The notes beneath the pieces were generated by a model. It searched no databases, was not told where the DNA came from, and worked only from the letters and a program-made list of their open reading frames with translations. A stretch of DNA of 64,000 nt, taken from NCBI GenBank assembly GCA_002633005.1, contig NMRA01000226.1:285461-349460 (forward strand). The letters run 5' to 3'. Each line of letters starts with the position of its first letter. The first letter of the stretch is position 1. Positions 46,487 through 60,914 of this stretch are shown piece after piece. Source of the DNA: Phoronis australis (Eukaryota; Phoronida; Phoronidae). A program made the translations under genes and the position numbers.

Positions 46487-49400
46487 ATTTCAGCGAATAA
46501 CATACAGCGGCTAAAATTGGCAATTTTTATTAAAAACGCGAAAAGCAACGGACTTTATTGTGTTATTGCTCTAGTCAAAGCTAATAAATTCAACAAATAT
46601 ATCCCATCAAGTAACCATTCCAAAAATCCATCGTTCGGCCGGAAACAGATTATGTCTCTCTTTAACAATTCTAGCGAGTCGAGGAGCAGCGCCCACTATT
46701 GTCTGCCCTTACTGGCTTCCTCAAGTTTGTACTCGGGTACTTTCTACAAATGGCGTGACTTGTCACTTTTTGTGATGATGAGGATGACGGTTTCGTTACG
46801 ATGTCATAACTGAGCAAAAGTGCAAGTAATAATCAATCTCATTACAAAATTGGTTGGCGAAGGCTTACAAAACCTATGCCAATTAAATAAATGTCATCTT
46901 GTTCTAGTAACGCCAACCTTTCGTTTCCGAAAAATCTCCCAGGGTTACATTGTTTAGAAATAATTTATTAGTAATCATCTGATTAATTGGCAATTATGGT
47001 CGCTGACGGAGTCACTTTGCTAAAAATTTAAAATTAGTTGTTAGAAATGATTATGAGACGCATAAGACGAACTTTCCAACTTACGTCTTTTAAGACTTAA
47101 AATCTATCTTCTTGAAACAGGTCGTTTTTCACAGCACTCACTGTTCTATAGTCCGCCCACTTGGTTGGATCCAGCAACAGACTTGATCTTGGCTGATGTT
47201 GCCTACTCACGCTCCGTTCAGATTTAACGTCCTGTCGGAATATTTAGCCGATTCCACACTGAGTTCTTTCTCTTACATACAGTAATAGATACGTTTGTAA
47301 TCCCAGTTTGCCAACTGAGTCTCCTACTTCCACACTGTTCGCTTCAGCACGGCATCGTTCGGTTATTCGAAGAAGCTAATCTCATTCAAGATTGAACAGA
47401 TCGACTAGATTTCAACTCATCTGCAGTATATTGCACACAGTGTACAAACGCACAGCTTGATATATCACCATCACCGTCACCACAATACACAGATTGTTTT
47501 CATTCTTATTTATCTGTGCCCGACAATCCTGTGCAAGGCGATGAAACCTGATCGTTAAACAGGGTGAGTGCAGTGAAGCACAGAAGTTGATGTTAGCTAT
47601 CGTGTCAATGAATTATTCACATAAACTGTATTCTTTAAATTAGTCGATATTTTATTCATGAACGCTGCAACGTGTTTTTGTGTGTGCTCAGGACAGATGT
47701 TTGTTGATTACACGGGCGCTCCATTCACACACGATCGTTCGCCTGGGATATAGCTGGATTGCACTGTTGAATAATTGATCATCACCCAGAGAAATTACTT
47801 CCGGATCTTCCAGATAAAATTGAAATGCAGTATTCTGTAATGTCGCTCGGTCCCTGAATCGATTTTTGTTCCTACCAACACGAAACACCGGCAAAAGTGT
47901 GTTTGGTATACTCAGAATTGTTTTAGGAGGCAGTCTATATAAAAACCAGTAGATTTTCAAAAATCAGTCTATACGTCAAAATTCAAAAGAACTTCATTGT
48001 TAGTATATGGACACGTATCCAAACAAAAATCTAAATGCCACAATTTGTGCACTTAATGAGCCCCAATTTCCCCGCTGGAGCACCTGACCGCAATTGGTCA
48101 TATCACCGTTTCCGAAGTTGTATGATTTCAGCAACGAAAATAAGTAACTTACAACATAGTTTGAACGCTGTACTTTGGTGGCTGGAATAACCAAATAATG
48201 TATACCGTAAATAATTATTTGGCATTTAATAAAATTTGACGGCTGCGTACTAGACAGGGGGGATAATCCACAGACCACTTTTCCTAGGGGATTTTAGTGG
48301 CCGTTTTTGTGATCCTCTTACTGCCTTGTAGCTTTGTGCAACTTTTTGAACTTACCGCTAAAGAGTTAATTTTGATGACTGGCTGAAAAATATCTTGCCT
48401 CAACTTTACATTTAGTGAAAATTGTCTTGCAAAACTGTCGATTTTGGAAATGATGAGCAGAGTTTACAGACAGATTGAACGAAACTTTGAACAAGAATCT
48501 GGTTTGAATTGTTATAAAAATCAAGTCTAAGGTCTTTCAAATGAAAACAAGTTGCTTTTGTATTACGTAATTAGTATCAAAACTGAACCCGATGACCTGT
48601 GAGTCAGTTGACATTAAGTTTGAGGATAATAAAAAATGTACATGCAACCCTTTTATTTTCTTCCCTAATCATTTATTTAACGATTTCATATCACTTTGAA
48701 GTTTGAATTTGTGAGAATTGTTATTTGTAAAACCTGGTTTTAAGGCTATCACGTTCTTAAAGACAAAATGGAGAACGGAGGCCATTTCTGTTTGTTTAGA
48801 AGGTTTTCATAAAACAAGGGATTGAGGCAACTGAGAACAGGCAAATAGGACAAAAAGCAGTTCGTGTAATGCTTCGTTGGCAAAAACTACAGGAGAGGCA
48901 AGATTTTTTATTTCAGATTATGAAGAGGTTAGGAATGACTAAACAAATTGGTATAAGGTCAATTTTTGAAAAGGTGTAATACGGCTGCTACAGAGTGCCA
49001 AATTTGGTCGAAAAAGGCTTCAGTGAAAACCTGTAAAACTACTTTTGCCACACAAAGTCAAAACATACAAATTTGAAAATGATTTTTGAAAGTTATGCCA
49101 TTAAATTATTCAATCGTAGTCCTTTAAATCGTATCACTCATTTGTTATCAGCTAGCTATACATGCTTGTAATATGCATTCAAAAATGTCTACTTCGGCGC
49201 CCAATTTTGTTGCAAAATGGAGGTATATGCCATACAAAGAGAAATAATGGGTGAAAATTCTTAAAAAAGACATTTTCTCTCTCCAAATCAAACTCATGTG
49301 CTAAGTCTAAAAAAAATCTGTGATTTTGGGTATAGACTCTATCAGCTGTTTTTTTCTTTCACTCTTAACAATTAAAATTACGCAAGAAACAATGCCGCCT

Positions 49401-52400
49401 GTGAATCGAGGTGCATGCACACGTTGGACGCACTGGAAAAAAGTGAAGACGTGCGTCGACCTACAAGTAGGGCCTACTGGAAATTCTAGCATCAACATGA
49501 TAACTATATTATAGACAGCGTCCAGCGGCTTTTGAAAACACCTTTTTGACACAAGAAATTTATGTATTCTTCATAAACAAATATTGTCTTTGGTTCTTAC
49601 ATACCACGGAAAGTAATTAATTGCGACGCAAATTACACCGCTCATAATTCGTAGCCCCTTCGAGCGCCCCAGAAAGTCAGCGTAACATGGTTCCTATGAC
49701 ATCGTGGTCACGAATTTAGGCTACTGGGGAGCCACACTGCGTAACAGCTGAGTGCCATTTCTTGGACGTTCTGCACTTGTCGATCTCTGAGCTAAAATGC
49801 CTCTCTGCGTGGTGTAGCAATGGGATACATTTGCACAACTTCCTCACCGATCACGTCGTGTGCCGTGCGTGGAATAGATTCGTATCCACGACAAGGACTG
49901 GCGACAAACTTTCCCGATCGGCAAGATTTGATTTAGGCGTGGTGCAAAGCTGTATACAAAATCTACAGCTTCGCGTCGATGTGGGTAAAAAGGACTACAT
50001 AAAATCTGACGCAGGAATAGTGTCATTAAAAGCTGCACCGCTCTGTGAGTAAACCAAATTATTTACCGGTGTTGGAAGAATTATGATCGTTCTACCACTC
50101 AGCTACTGCTAAAATTGAAGTGCGCTCTTGGGAGTCGGCGTTTAGCGATTACGTCACCTGACCTGGCCAGTTTCTTTTTCCCCGGTTTATTTTTCTATCA
50201 ACTGTCCTGCGCTGCCACGAGGTTGCGTACTGTCACAACCAATTATCAGAACTGGTCTCATTTCGTTACAAGTTATTAGCATTTTTAAGACCAGCAAACC
50301 GAATTTAGAACGAACTTTACTGCTGCGAAGCTGTTATCATGTCCCCAAAAGTAGTCGCAAAATTTTAGTACGGCGGGTGCGCGTGTCACGAGCGTACTGT
50401 TTTCACAACGACAACAGACTTTCTTTGTTACAAACCTCAAAAGACGGAGAGTAATGCTAGAAAATAACGTTTATTAGATTGTTCTTCCCTTAAACGACTG
50501 GCTCTGAACGGGCAAGGTGAGTGTCCAAATTGTCTTCCAGATTTTGCATGCACCCCGGCCGTTGGTCGTTGTCTCTGCGATATAAGTTTCTCGACGAGTT
50601 CACCAACACAACTCATACCCTGTCTGTATTAAATTTCGTGATAGACTACAGTCTATAGTCTATGGTTTAACAGAACTCAAGTCACAGTGCTACGTAGCTG
50701 TATTTTGGCGATAGTCATCAAACAGCTAGATGGTTGGCAACAAAAAATCTGCAGTGTGCACTTCGACGTTTCGTGTCACTGTTCCGGCCCAGAGTATAGG
50801 CAATCCGGCCCAAATCCGGAATATTCTGTCTGATTTGGGTCGTTCCCGTAGGCCTAACGGAAATCTGATAGGCCCTACTGAATTTAAAACGTTAAAATTC
50901 TTATGATTGGGTATGTTTCCATGCAATACAGACTTTATTTCGTAGTTTTAATTTATTACAGACACAAACAATGTTGTGTCGCTATTAAACTTTCATTTTT
51001 TGAGCTTGACCAAAATGGCGGCGATTACGGTTTGCAGAATTTCAAGGCGACTTATTTTGAAAATTGAGTTTCTTATAATATAAAGTTAACAATGAATTTG
51101 AATATAATTGCATTGTATGAAAAGATCAAGCTGATATGTGCTGTAACGTTTCCAAGTATTTTGTACCAAATTAAACGGCCTATTGTCGTCTATACCTTTA
51201 CGGGACACACACTCGACAGCCGTCCGTATTGGAATCGCGTAACGTTCACACCTTCGGCTTCAAAAACACATGAATGGAAAGTTCCTAACTTCAAAGTTTT
51301 TGTATCAAACAAATTACACTTTATAATAAACATTGTAAAATTGCTGATAACAATTTAGACAAAGTGTTTTGTTTTTCCGGCTGTTTCGACGGCCCCAGTC
51401 ACACTCCCGGGGATTCCCATATGGGCTCGTATTAGAATGTGTGCTAAATAATTAAATAAAAATTCTAAAGGTAGTGATTTTGATTAATTTTAATATTAAC
51501 TGGCATGAAATGAAAAATTAATGTATTTCCTTGATTTTCCACGTATTTTACACCAAATTAAATGGCCAGTCATCTCTGATTCCAATACTCTGGAGACACG
51601 GTGAAAGCTAAATTCGTTGTAACGATGATGTCATAGACTTCGATTAGTGCAAGCTCCGTCTCAAGCTTTTTTGGCGCTAAATGGGGTTCATGATGGGGCT
51701 ACTGTATTGTCGAAGGCCTACTTAATTAACGACTGGGATAAGCTATGACACAGTATTTTGATGTTTTACATCAATAAATGTATTTTAGATGTAAAAATAG
51801 TCATTTTGGCACCATACTAGGCCTTTAAGTGTAATTACCAACAAGATAATCTAATCAAAACTAAACATTGCAAATTAAAGCGATACTCTGCCTGTTTACG
51901 AAGATGACCCAGAAATCTGCAACTTTAAACAAAGATAAAAAAGTTATGTCTTCGCAAAATGCAAAACAAAAAGCAAAGTCCGTCATTGAAAAACAAAGAC
52001 TGATACCGGAAGGAGAATGTCATAGTGAACAGAACCTGTATAGTGCACGCACTTTCTGTTGTATTTCTCACGCGTTGATGACGTCACTAGTTTAACTAGC
52101 GCGACAGAGTACACGTTTCGTCACCCCTTTTTAGAACGAGAATTGATCAAACGTGTCGTGTTTGTATCAAAGTTGCTCGTTTCTTAAAGCATGCTAAAAA
52201 GTGTAAGGATGAATTTTTTGTGTATTTTTGTGAGCACACCCTATTTAGAATGCCCTCATCAATATACAGTTGTCTACTATCGTAGTAATTACAGGACCCA
52301 ACGAAGATGCACAAAAACAAAATGTACAAACACGATTTTACGTTTTAAAGTTGCCTAATATATTCACTTATTTTCAAATTCAGTAACTTAACTGATTAAA

Positions 52401-53739
52401 TATAGTCCTCCGATCAACTATTCTTGGACCTGAGAAACCGGCTTACCTTCACTCCTCTAACCGTGTCAGCGACTGGACAACGGGCTGAGACAAGGAAAAC
52501 GCGATGCTCTGCTCTTTTCCCATCTCGTCAATTTTTAACGAACTTAAGCTAATCCTATAACGAATAATTATACCGCGCACACGTCTACTTACACGAGAGC
52601 AAATCACCAAATACCAATATGACCGCCAATACTCTGGTTTGAGCACTCGTACATATCGCATGCCAACGTCGCATTGTTCCTTGTGTTTTACACAAGACAA
52701 ATTTCCTCCCTACTAAGTTAATTGTTCATCCACGGCGGTATGCGATGAGGTCATCCCATTGCAGATTAACGACAGAGAGTGGCTATTTTGATAGCCCTTG
52801 GGTGCGTTCCGTTTAGACGCAAGATACTCTGGGAAAAGACAAGGCTCGCAAGTCTTCGCGAGATATCGCCATGAATTACAGACGATGCACATGGACACAC
52901 TAGCTTTACTCGCAAGTGTATTTCGTCCACGAAACGTGAACCTAACCCTGTTTGAGGTCAGAGACATATGCTACAGAGTTAGCTGCTGATATCGTGGGAT
53001 AATGTGATGTGGTTGAGTGTACTATCGTCATTTCCGGGTATCGAAGCATTTCAGCTCACGAGTCAATTGGGTGGCAAATGATTCACGTTTTCATGTTCTT
53101 TGATATTCATTAGCTTATTGATATCACCAAGCGAGTTGCTCATCTGGATGCGAGATAAATTCCAATAGGCAAAATCTATTTTAAACGGATCCTGACGAAA
53201 CCATTCCTTCGTTGCCATTGTACTACAGCATCGCACCGCGGGGGAATTTCCCGAAGGAATGGACTTCACAATTTTATAATACGTGGGAATTTGAATATGT
53301 CTAGTGCTCGGTCCGATTGTGCTGTGTACACAGGATTTTCGTATCTGGACGACAAATAACAATTAATTTCATACATTGAGGTTCAATTTTCATTTACGGT
53401 TTTGTAGGATTGGTATTATTACGCAAGGGTGCATGGTGCTGCTCGATGAAGCATCCTACTGATTTGACCTGTTAATGACATTTTACTATCATGTCTCGTG
53501 ACAAAGATCCTACACAGTTATTGGCCAACTATCTCCTGAGTCCGCTGAAAGTTGTTGTAAAGCTGAGCAAACGATAAATAAAAATCCTGATCCCGAAAAA
53601 TCACCGTTGCATCTGTGTCTGTTCCCTAATTCTACTGTCGTGTAAATTTGTACCACTAACGTAAACTATGATTAATTAGTCCGGTTTTAAAGATTGTAAC
53701 TTATACTGTTAGTTCTTTACCGACTACAAAAAATGTTTT

Positions 53740-53785
53740 GCTACTACTACTGCTGTTGTTGTTGTTGCTGCTGCTGCTGCTGCTA
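53740..53785 (+). repeat. compound (CTA)n-(CTG/TTG)n microsatellite
   Basis: Trinucleotide run: CTACTACTAC, then TGT/TGC units. Confidence 0.93.
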
Positions 53786-54701
53786 CTTCCGCGTTTAGTA
53801 ATCCGAGATGACTAAGATGTGGGAAAACTAGTTACGAGACAATCTGTGATTGATTATTGAAGAATAAACGACAGTGACCAAAAGTCAAACGATCAAGCTC
53901 TGTTTTGCCAAAGCCGATTATTGAACACTGAATTTTCACTGAAATGGAAGGACGAAACCAAAAACTGTGTCTGTGCTGTATTTTGTTTCAAAACAAATTG
54001 CTTATGTGAACGCCAATAAACTATATATCCCGATTTATCTTGAATGGTAGTCGATATCAAAGAAAGTCGAATGCGACTAATTAAAGTGTGTAAGCAGGGG
54101 ATACATAAACATGCACTTGAAGAACGGATGAGCACCGAAAGGAGATTAGAAAAAGCAATTTTCTATTGGTTCATTGTTATTCTAAATTAAATGGTAAATT
54201 ATTTCAGTAAAGTGCTATTTCCGGCATTGCTGACTGTTTCCTATTCTCTGTCAATGCAGACTGTGAACTCACCTCCGACAGTATTGATAGCGTTTTAGAT
54301 AAAATTTTTTGATTCCTCAAAATTGTATTTTAAGTGAGAACGTTCATGTTGTTTTTCTAATCTGGTCCGCATATAGTGAAACTTTAGGGTTTCAAATGAC
54401 ATTACATTTACTTTGGGTGAAGTTGGATTATCGATTATAGTCGGCGATCGGTTCGTTATCACCTACAACATGTTCACCTGCATGCAGATTCAAGATATTC
54501 GTGACTACGCTGATATACTGAGGTCTAAATAGATATAACAGAAACACTTTGATCGATACAAAAATACTCTGGGTTACTTGAAAGAGAACACACATGTACT
54601 GGGAGTCCCTACACGTAATATATTAAACGTAGCACCGTTTTACATGATGGTGTTTACACACGAGTGTATACAGTGTTTTGCGTACGGTACGCAAATGATG
54701 C

Positions 54702-54722
54702 GCTGCTGCTGCTGCTGCTGTT
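54702..54722 (+). repeat. (GCT)n microsatellite
   Basis: About seven trinucleotide units. Confidence 0.9.
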
Positions 54723-55237
54723 GATATGCACCAACCCTAAGAGCTGCAACAGGCATACTTATATCTTCGACGACAATTCAGCTTTTCGATTGACTCTGGC
54801 AAAAGTTCGCTGTTCACTTTGAACTCTGAATTTCCAGAAGTCAGCGTGTCATGAACAGGATCCAGCCATGCCATCTTGTGTTCACATCATTAATATATTA
54901 ATTAGTGTCACTATTCACTCTCCAAAAATAATCGAATACTAGAATCAGGTTGTTGAAACAAAAATCTCGAAACATATTTCGGACGCGATAACATTATTAA
55001 CTTGCGACTTCCATAGGTGTCGCTTTTAGACCGCCGCAACTGGAAAATCCCAAATTTACCATTCAGGTGATGGTCTCATGAAAAATTTGCGCAGAATGGC
55101 CAATCAAGTAATCGGCTGTGACTGAGCTGAATTGAGAACAGGAAACCACGTGCTTTCGTAACTCCTCCAGGTTACCAACAACTCGGTTATCAAGCAGTTC
55201 AGTTGGGAGTTTTAATGCGCATGTACCGAAGTATGAC

Positions 55238-55253
55238 TGACGTCACCGGAAGT
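55238..55253 (+). promoter_or_regulatory. CRE plus ETS promoter-like site
   Basis: 'tgacgtca' (full CREB/ATF palindrome) overlaps by one base with 'accggaagt' (ETS/GABP core), about 85-100 bases upstream of the ATG of the SAP/SWIM gene remnant. Such pairs are typical of TATA-less animal promoters. Activity is inferred from position and motif only. Confidence 0.5.
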
Positions 55254-55337
55254 GGGGCAAAAATCGGCTAGCGTTGTCTTATATCGAGTGTTGTGTATTG
55301 AGTATTTGAGAGTTATTTTTGTGTTATTTGTCGGAAA

Positions 55338-56700
55338 ATGAGTTAGTTTGGTGGATTGACTGTGCCTCAGTTGCGAAAGTGGCTCATGTGACGTGGCGAA
55401 GTCTGTGCGAAGCAGTGGATAGATTGGATTTGGTGATCGATCCTGACATTGCTACGGACAACGACTCAAGAACAACGAAGCAAACTTTAATTTCGATCGG
55501 CTATGTGAATGACGACCCATTTATGGACCCCCTCTTGACAATGATTTTACAGACATTCCAAAATTAGGACTGTATGCTATTTTCAATTATTTGCTCTATA
55601 GTAAGGCGAAGTTTGACGAAAAAAAGCTACGGGCTTACAAAAGTGCTGAAGATTACAGGCTCTTTGCCGATGGTCATGTCATGGAGCTCAAGCACAGCAT
55701 TGTGAGCGACATCTCTCCTGTTGGCTTGTTTGTTTCTCATGTGAAACCAACACCCAGAGAGTAAAAATGTACATGAAAAAGGAATTCTACAAGGCTTGGC
55801 TATTTATAAACAAAGACCCTGTGTCTGTTTTAGCTGCGTGTTGTGAATGTCCAGGAGGGTGAGTTTAACAAATTTTTTGTGTAACTACTGATTTATCCAT
55901 ACATGGTATCAATCAATGTATGTTTAGGGTGTCTTGACTAATGTTTCATTGTAGGCTTGATAGGAAGGATCATAAACTAGTGTAATGGACTCCAGAGTTT
56001 GATTAATCTGTTAATTAGTGCGTGAAATACCACCGGGACTTCTTCTCTACACTATCAGATTAACATTTTAGTTCTGCAAAAACTAAGGTGTTTCATTAGA
56101 AAATTGATTGTTGAAAGGGTTGTGCCTCTTACTTGCCTTTACAGCAACACTCAGCATTAACTTTTTGGTTATGTGTTTTGCTTTTTTCCTTGTAAGCTCT
56201 GACGGTGCTTGTCGTCACATCAGTGCGATGATGTATGAGATAGAAGATTTCGAACCAACCTCATGTACGGACGGTCCTGTGCAATGGAAAGGGCGAGCCA
56301 GGGCACATGATGCACCCACTACAGTTTGGCGCTTAAATGTGCTTAATGCAAGGTATGAAATCAAATCCTAGTTATTATTTACTGACTTTATACTGTCTCA
56401 TTCTTCCACACCATCAATGTTTAAATGTGACCTAAAGATCACCGCTTGTGGCATAAAGTTAGTTACTACTTTTCTTAAAATTACAGTTCGATGTATTTTG
56501 ATGTGTAAATGAATACATGAACAATATGTTGAGTTGCGGAATGGTCTTTTTGTCTAGGTACGGCACAGTTGATCAGCCCCAAGCCCGCCTTACACCCCAT
56601 CATGAGGATTGGCTGGGATCCAAGACCACTGGACAGTAGAATGGTCAAGACTGAGGAAAAGATTCTACAAACTGCTAATCTGCTCATTGCTGAAATTTAA
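55338..56700 (+). pseudogene. degraded SAP/SWIM zinc-finger gene of the YqaJ-associated invertebrate family
   Basis: The ATG at 55338 starts a SAP-like helix (GLTVPQLRKWLM) broken by TAG (55344) and TGA (55389). Later parts appear in shifted frames: LDNDFTDIPKLGLYAIFNYL, then KLRAYKSAEDYRLFADGHV, then YMKKEFYKAWLF...VLAACCECPGG. A GT-AG intron (55859-56196) splits the SWIM motif C-x-C-x(n)-C-x-H, continued by SDGACRHISAMMYEIEDFE at 56197-56352. A last exon (56577-56700) gives IGWDPRPLDSRM and ends in TAA. The order SAP, K-L-R-A-Y-K-S, SWIM and D-P-R-P is that of the large invertebrate family often linked to YqaJ nucleases. No YqaJ domain follows. Two frame changes fall at homopolymers (CCCCC near 55525, AAAAA near 55766). 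Confidence 0.75.
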
Positions 56701-59520
56701 TACATCATTCACGTATATTGGGCAAAAAAGGAACGAACGCATGGGATACAAATGAAAACCTTCTCTTTGCTGGTGTTGACTTCGCAGCAAAAGGTATAGA
56801 GACTTGAGCGCAAGTATTGCTTTTCGTTTAGTCCCCGTATAAACACGATGTAAATTTTCACTTACACCCTGGTGTACATTTGCGTGTAGTGTACATTTCC
56901 TTACGGGTGTAAAAATGCTGCATACATGTATAAACGAGGGTAGTCTGTTTTTAAAGCATTAGCTAGTCGTAGTAAAACACACACAACATGTATGATCAGT
57001 AAACTGTTCTTGTGCTCTATACTGTATTTGAGAAAATGAGATGAAGAGCCGAAGCATATTAGAGGAGTAACCTTTCTACATAAGTAAACATTTGGGAACC
57101 AAATCAATCACTGGACTATGTTTTAAACATAAAGCTATTTTTTAAAAAAGCTTTTTATGTTTCAAGCCTTTGACTAATTAACCCGCTGAAATCCAGTGCT
57201 GAATCTCAAAAATTTCCGAATACATGTATTCTTTGCCAGTACAGTCGGCGGTGCATGAAAACATAATGAAACTCGCTTGCCTAATGGGCAAATTCGCCGA
57301 GAGCCCCGGCGTACATTTGCCACCACATTTTGGTTGCTTTAGTGAGATGACGTTAGCTCTATTGCCCTATAGCCTGTTTCTGGCCCCTAGAACCAGATAT
57401 CTCGACGTGAAAAACGCAAGTCAGCTAGTGACTTAATATTTCGGGAAAAGCGCCCCCCATGGACGTCGTTTCCGTAACATTTCGAAAAAGCCCAAAAGGT
57501 ACACATCTTTATAAAAATTAAACCTTTTGAAATCCGCATTCTTTTCTGAAATTGGAAAATAAAAACTGGATAAGATATCACGAAATGTTTTCCTTTGCGC
57601 CAGCATTGCAGATCACAGTAATTGTATTGTTTTGAGTGAAACATTAGCGCCCGTAAACTTTGAATTAACTCATACAACAGTTGCTGTTTACATTTTTTGC
57701 ACATTGGGACTTGCCAAAGGTATAAAGGCGTACGGCAACGTCTCTAATCACGTATTTTTCGTAAAAAGATTGCCATAAATACACATGATGGGTATATTTA
57801 TCTGTAGACGAAATCAATGTGCTTTAGTTTGAAACGACATTGAACGCACGGGACCCAACACACGTTTTGTTCTGTTCTCATCACTGCCCTTTATGGGACG
57901 ATGGCTCTGACAAGTTGCGAGAAATCCTTCAACCAACTGAAGCTGGGTTCAACAATCGGATCACCCTGCAAACCCAATTAGTTGCTAGGAAGCGTTATTA
58001 AAATAGCGTAGCATTGACGACATAATTGATAAGTTCTCTGAGAGAAAGTCACCCGTAAGTGAGCTTTGAACATTTCAGATGCAGTGCATCAAACAACTCT
58101 GTCCAGTGATGTGACGATTTTGTTCATTCTTGTAAAGTTATGCTAATTTCTTCCCGAAGTTTTATGCCATAAACTAATGTAGACTCGAGAATTAATAAGT
58201 AGAGTACACATCACAAAAATGACCGTCACTGAAATGATTAGTCGGTAGCAAGACTGGACTGTTGAATTTTGGTAAACGTTTTCGTTTCATGACCATAAGC
58301 GAAGACTTTCCGTCGCCAATTACTCGCTAACGTCGCGCTTTAAAATCCTTCTCTCACGCGTTGTCAATTACCCTTATTACATGGTTAGATGATGTTATAA
58401 GGATCCAAGAAGTACCTACCCCATAACTAATACACAATCCGTACTCGAAAAAAAGTTTAAATGAACGCGCCACTCACGATTCGCACCCGAAGAACCACCG
58501 CCATTTTGAACTTGCCGCGAACCCGGAAGTACAATTCATTCAGGAACCCAGGCCGAGAAAACGCCATCAGTGCGACTGGAGCAGTGCCTGTACTGTTACC
58601 AGCCAGAACACGGGGATAAAATAATCGACAGCGCGCCTTAATTTTAATAAAATCAAACTACGGACAATTTTATCGAATTTGCTGAAGAAATGTGGCGAAT
58701 AAAGTTTGACAGAAATTATTTTGCCAGACTCGGGACTGCAGCCTATCGGACCCGATGCGGATCGAGATCAGACACTGGCGAACGGTAAATGCATGCGGTT
58801 GCAAGCTGTTTTGTCGAAGTAAAATGGTCAAATGATAAATGCTGCATATATTCAAGGGTAGTTTCAGACACTTGCATGAAATTACGGGCACAAAAAAACA
58901 CGAAAACTGAACAAAGTTTCTTTTTTGTAGCAACGTTTGTCAAAATGTATCAACGTTAAATCTTGACAAATTACAAAGTAGCCGGTTGAACATGCCTTTC
59001 AGTTCAGCAAAAGTCGCCATGTTGTCTGTGCTGCCAGAAATGAGACGAAGTCCAACGGGAATTGTGAGCACATTTATCACTTTATGAGTAACAACTGCGA
59101 GGCTGAAATTTGGTGACCACTGTTAAATCGTGCAGAATAGTAAGTAAAGATATGTCTAACTAAATTTCACCGTAATTTGTTGGCGAAAACAATTTACACA
59201 AAGTTTTAAACTCGTAACTTATCCCGCTGTCCTCCAATATGGCCGACGCGATCCAAACTGAACAAAGTGACCCCGAAATTTCGCCACAAAACTTGCAATA
59301 AATTTACACTGCTTGCCCCGATTTTGATACTTTTTCGATTTTTACTGAGTAGAATGTACTACCTTTCCGATGATAGCAAAGTACTTTTTCAAAACGAGAA
59401 AAAAAATAAAACCGAAAAAAAATTGGTTCGACCCATATTGGTTCCTAGGTTCGACCGGCCTACGTAAAGAACTAAACACCAATGCTATTTTAACATACTA
59501 AGTACGCGTAACATTCCAAA
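56701..59520. other. region between the SAP/SWIM pseudogene and the inverted-repeat element
   Basis: No gene recognised. Two places carry YY1/ETS-like promoter words: 'gccattttg' with 'cccggaagt' at 58500-58530, and 'aatatggccgacgcg' near 59237. These could be promoters of genes not visible here. Confidence 0.4.
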
Positions 59521-60778
59521 AAAATCAACGACCACTAACTACAAACTATAAATACACTACATATGCAAACGAATCATGAGATATTACTAATAAAACAAAA
59601 TAATGAAGACTTTTCGAGCAAGCGATAGCACATTCAGTTACAAGGAAAAAATGGCGGCATTCAGGACAAGTTCCTGAACTTATGAGCCGGAAATGTGGGT
59701 ACAGAAATAACCGATGACAGCCGGTAATCATACGCTCACAGAGAAGGGTCAAATACTGTTAAAAAATCGCTTTTGGTAAGAAAGGCGAAACGAATATAAA
59801 GAAAGGGTGTCGAAAATAAGAATTTATGTAGTAAGTATTTTCGGATACTGGAATCACATGGGCAGTTTGAGAGAAGGACTTTAAGGGTCGCTCCGTGTGG
59901 AGAAGTTAAGTTGTAGTAGTCTAGACGCATTTCTGGAAGATGTGCATGTTAGAGGCATTTTTTAGTAAAAGTGGAAAACCTATCTTTTTAGCATAATTAT
60001 GGTGTGCTGATTTCGATTATGCCTGTTCCCAAGCTGGATTTTGAGTTTTTGACCATCTAATTTGCATAAACAAAATGGCCGCCAAACCAACAAGATAAGA
60101 TTAAACATTCGTGGGACCAGGAGTACAATATGTGACGAATAATGAGGAAATTTGTGCTACAAAAACATAGTATAAGTGTGTTTAGATCACTTAATTTTGA
60201 GAACATATTAATGAACGTCATTAAATTTCCCAAGTATGCTAATTAGCTTCCGCCATTACCGAAAAATTCCAATATCGGTATAACTTTATCAATTTGCAGG
60301 CAAACATGACAAATAAACTGTATGTTTTGAAGGTCTAGAAAAATCATTATGACACATGTGAAGCTTTTTATTTCATCTTCACTAAGTTACAATTTATGCT
60401 CATTAATAAAGCCTGAAAATTAAGTTAGAAATAATAATTATCAGAGCTTTTTTGCGAACATCTCACTATTTACATAAGACATAAAAGTATTGTAAACATA
60501 ACAACATGACTTTTAGATACTGTTGTAAAGAGGTGCATGGCCATATCTTCCCATTTTGGACAGGAACACACCGTTAAACACGTCATTACTGCGCCGACCA
60601 ATCAAAAACGCTAACATGGGAGGTCAGGTGTTAGCTCACGACTCCTTGTTGATTCAGTTTTACAACTCAATTGGTCTTCTGGGATTTGTTCTATGAAATT
60701 GGTGTCTTCTTGTGTTCCACTGAACAATAGTTTTTGAGAACGATTTTATCTCACCTCAACGGGCGTGGTCTCAAAAAT

Positions 60779-60914
60779 CAGTGGCGGATCTACGTTTTCA
60801 GTAAGGGGGGGGTTAGGATTCCCGCAAAGGTCGAATCCGAGGGGCGTGGCGCCGAGAGGGGAGAGGTGGGGAGGGGGTTTCCCTGAACTCCCCCCGTAGC
60901 CGGGTCCGCCACTG
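60779..60914. mobile_element. 136-base MITE, 'cagtggcgga' family
   Basis: Left end 'cagtggcggatctacg', right end 'ccgggtccgccactg', flanked by 'aaaat' (60774-60778, 60915-60919), with poly-G and poly-C near the two ends. A compact member of the family at 33130 and 41497. Confidence 0.92.

Larger units (their letters stand above)
41816..55230. other. 13.4-kb region with no recognised gene
   Basis: Contains microsatellites, a 12-bp hairpin near 43512 and short open frames (for example 49762-50052 + and 53063-53362 -) without family signatures, clear ATG context or paralog support. One weak secreted-peptide candidate at 46283. Distal regulatory DNA is possible but cannot be shown. Confidence 0.5.

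Noticed and set aside
49762-50052. 96-codon + strand frame in the gene-free region
   Set aside because: No family recognised; begins at a non-ATG codon.
53063-53362. 99-codon - strand frame
   Set aside because: No family motif or splice context, and nothing to support it beyond length.
59546-59752. Matching 68-codon frames in the two inverted arms (59546-59752 - and 63769-63975 +)
   Set aside because: They match because the arms are inverted copies; no domain or start context, and differences include non-conservative changes. The match is evidence for the arms, not for a gene.
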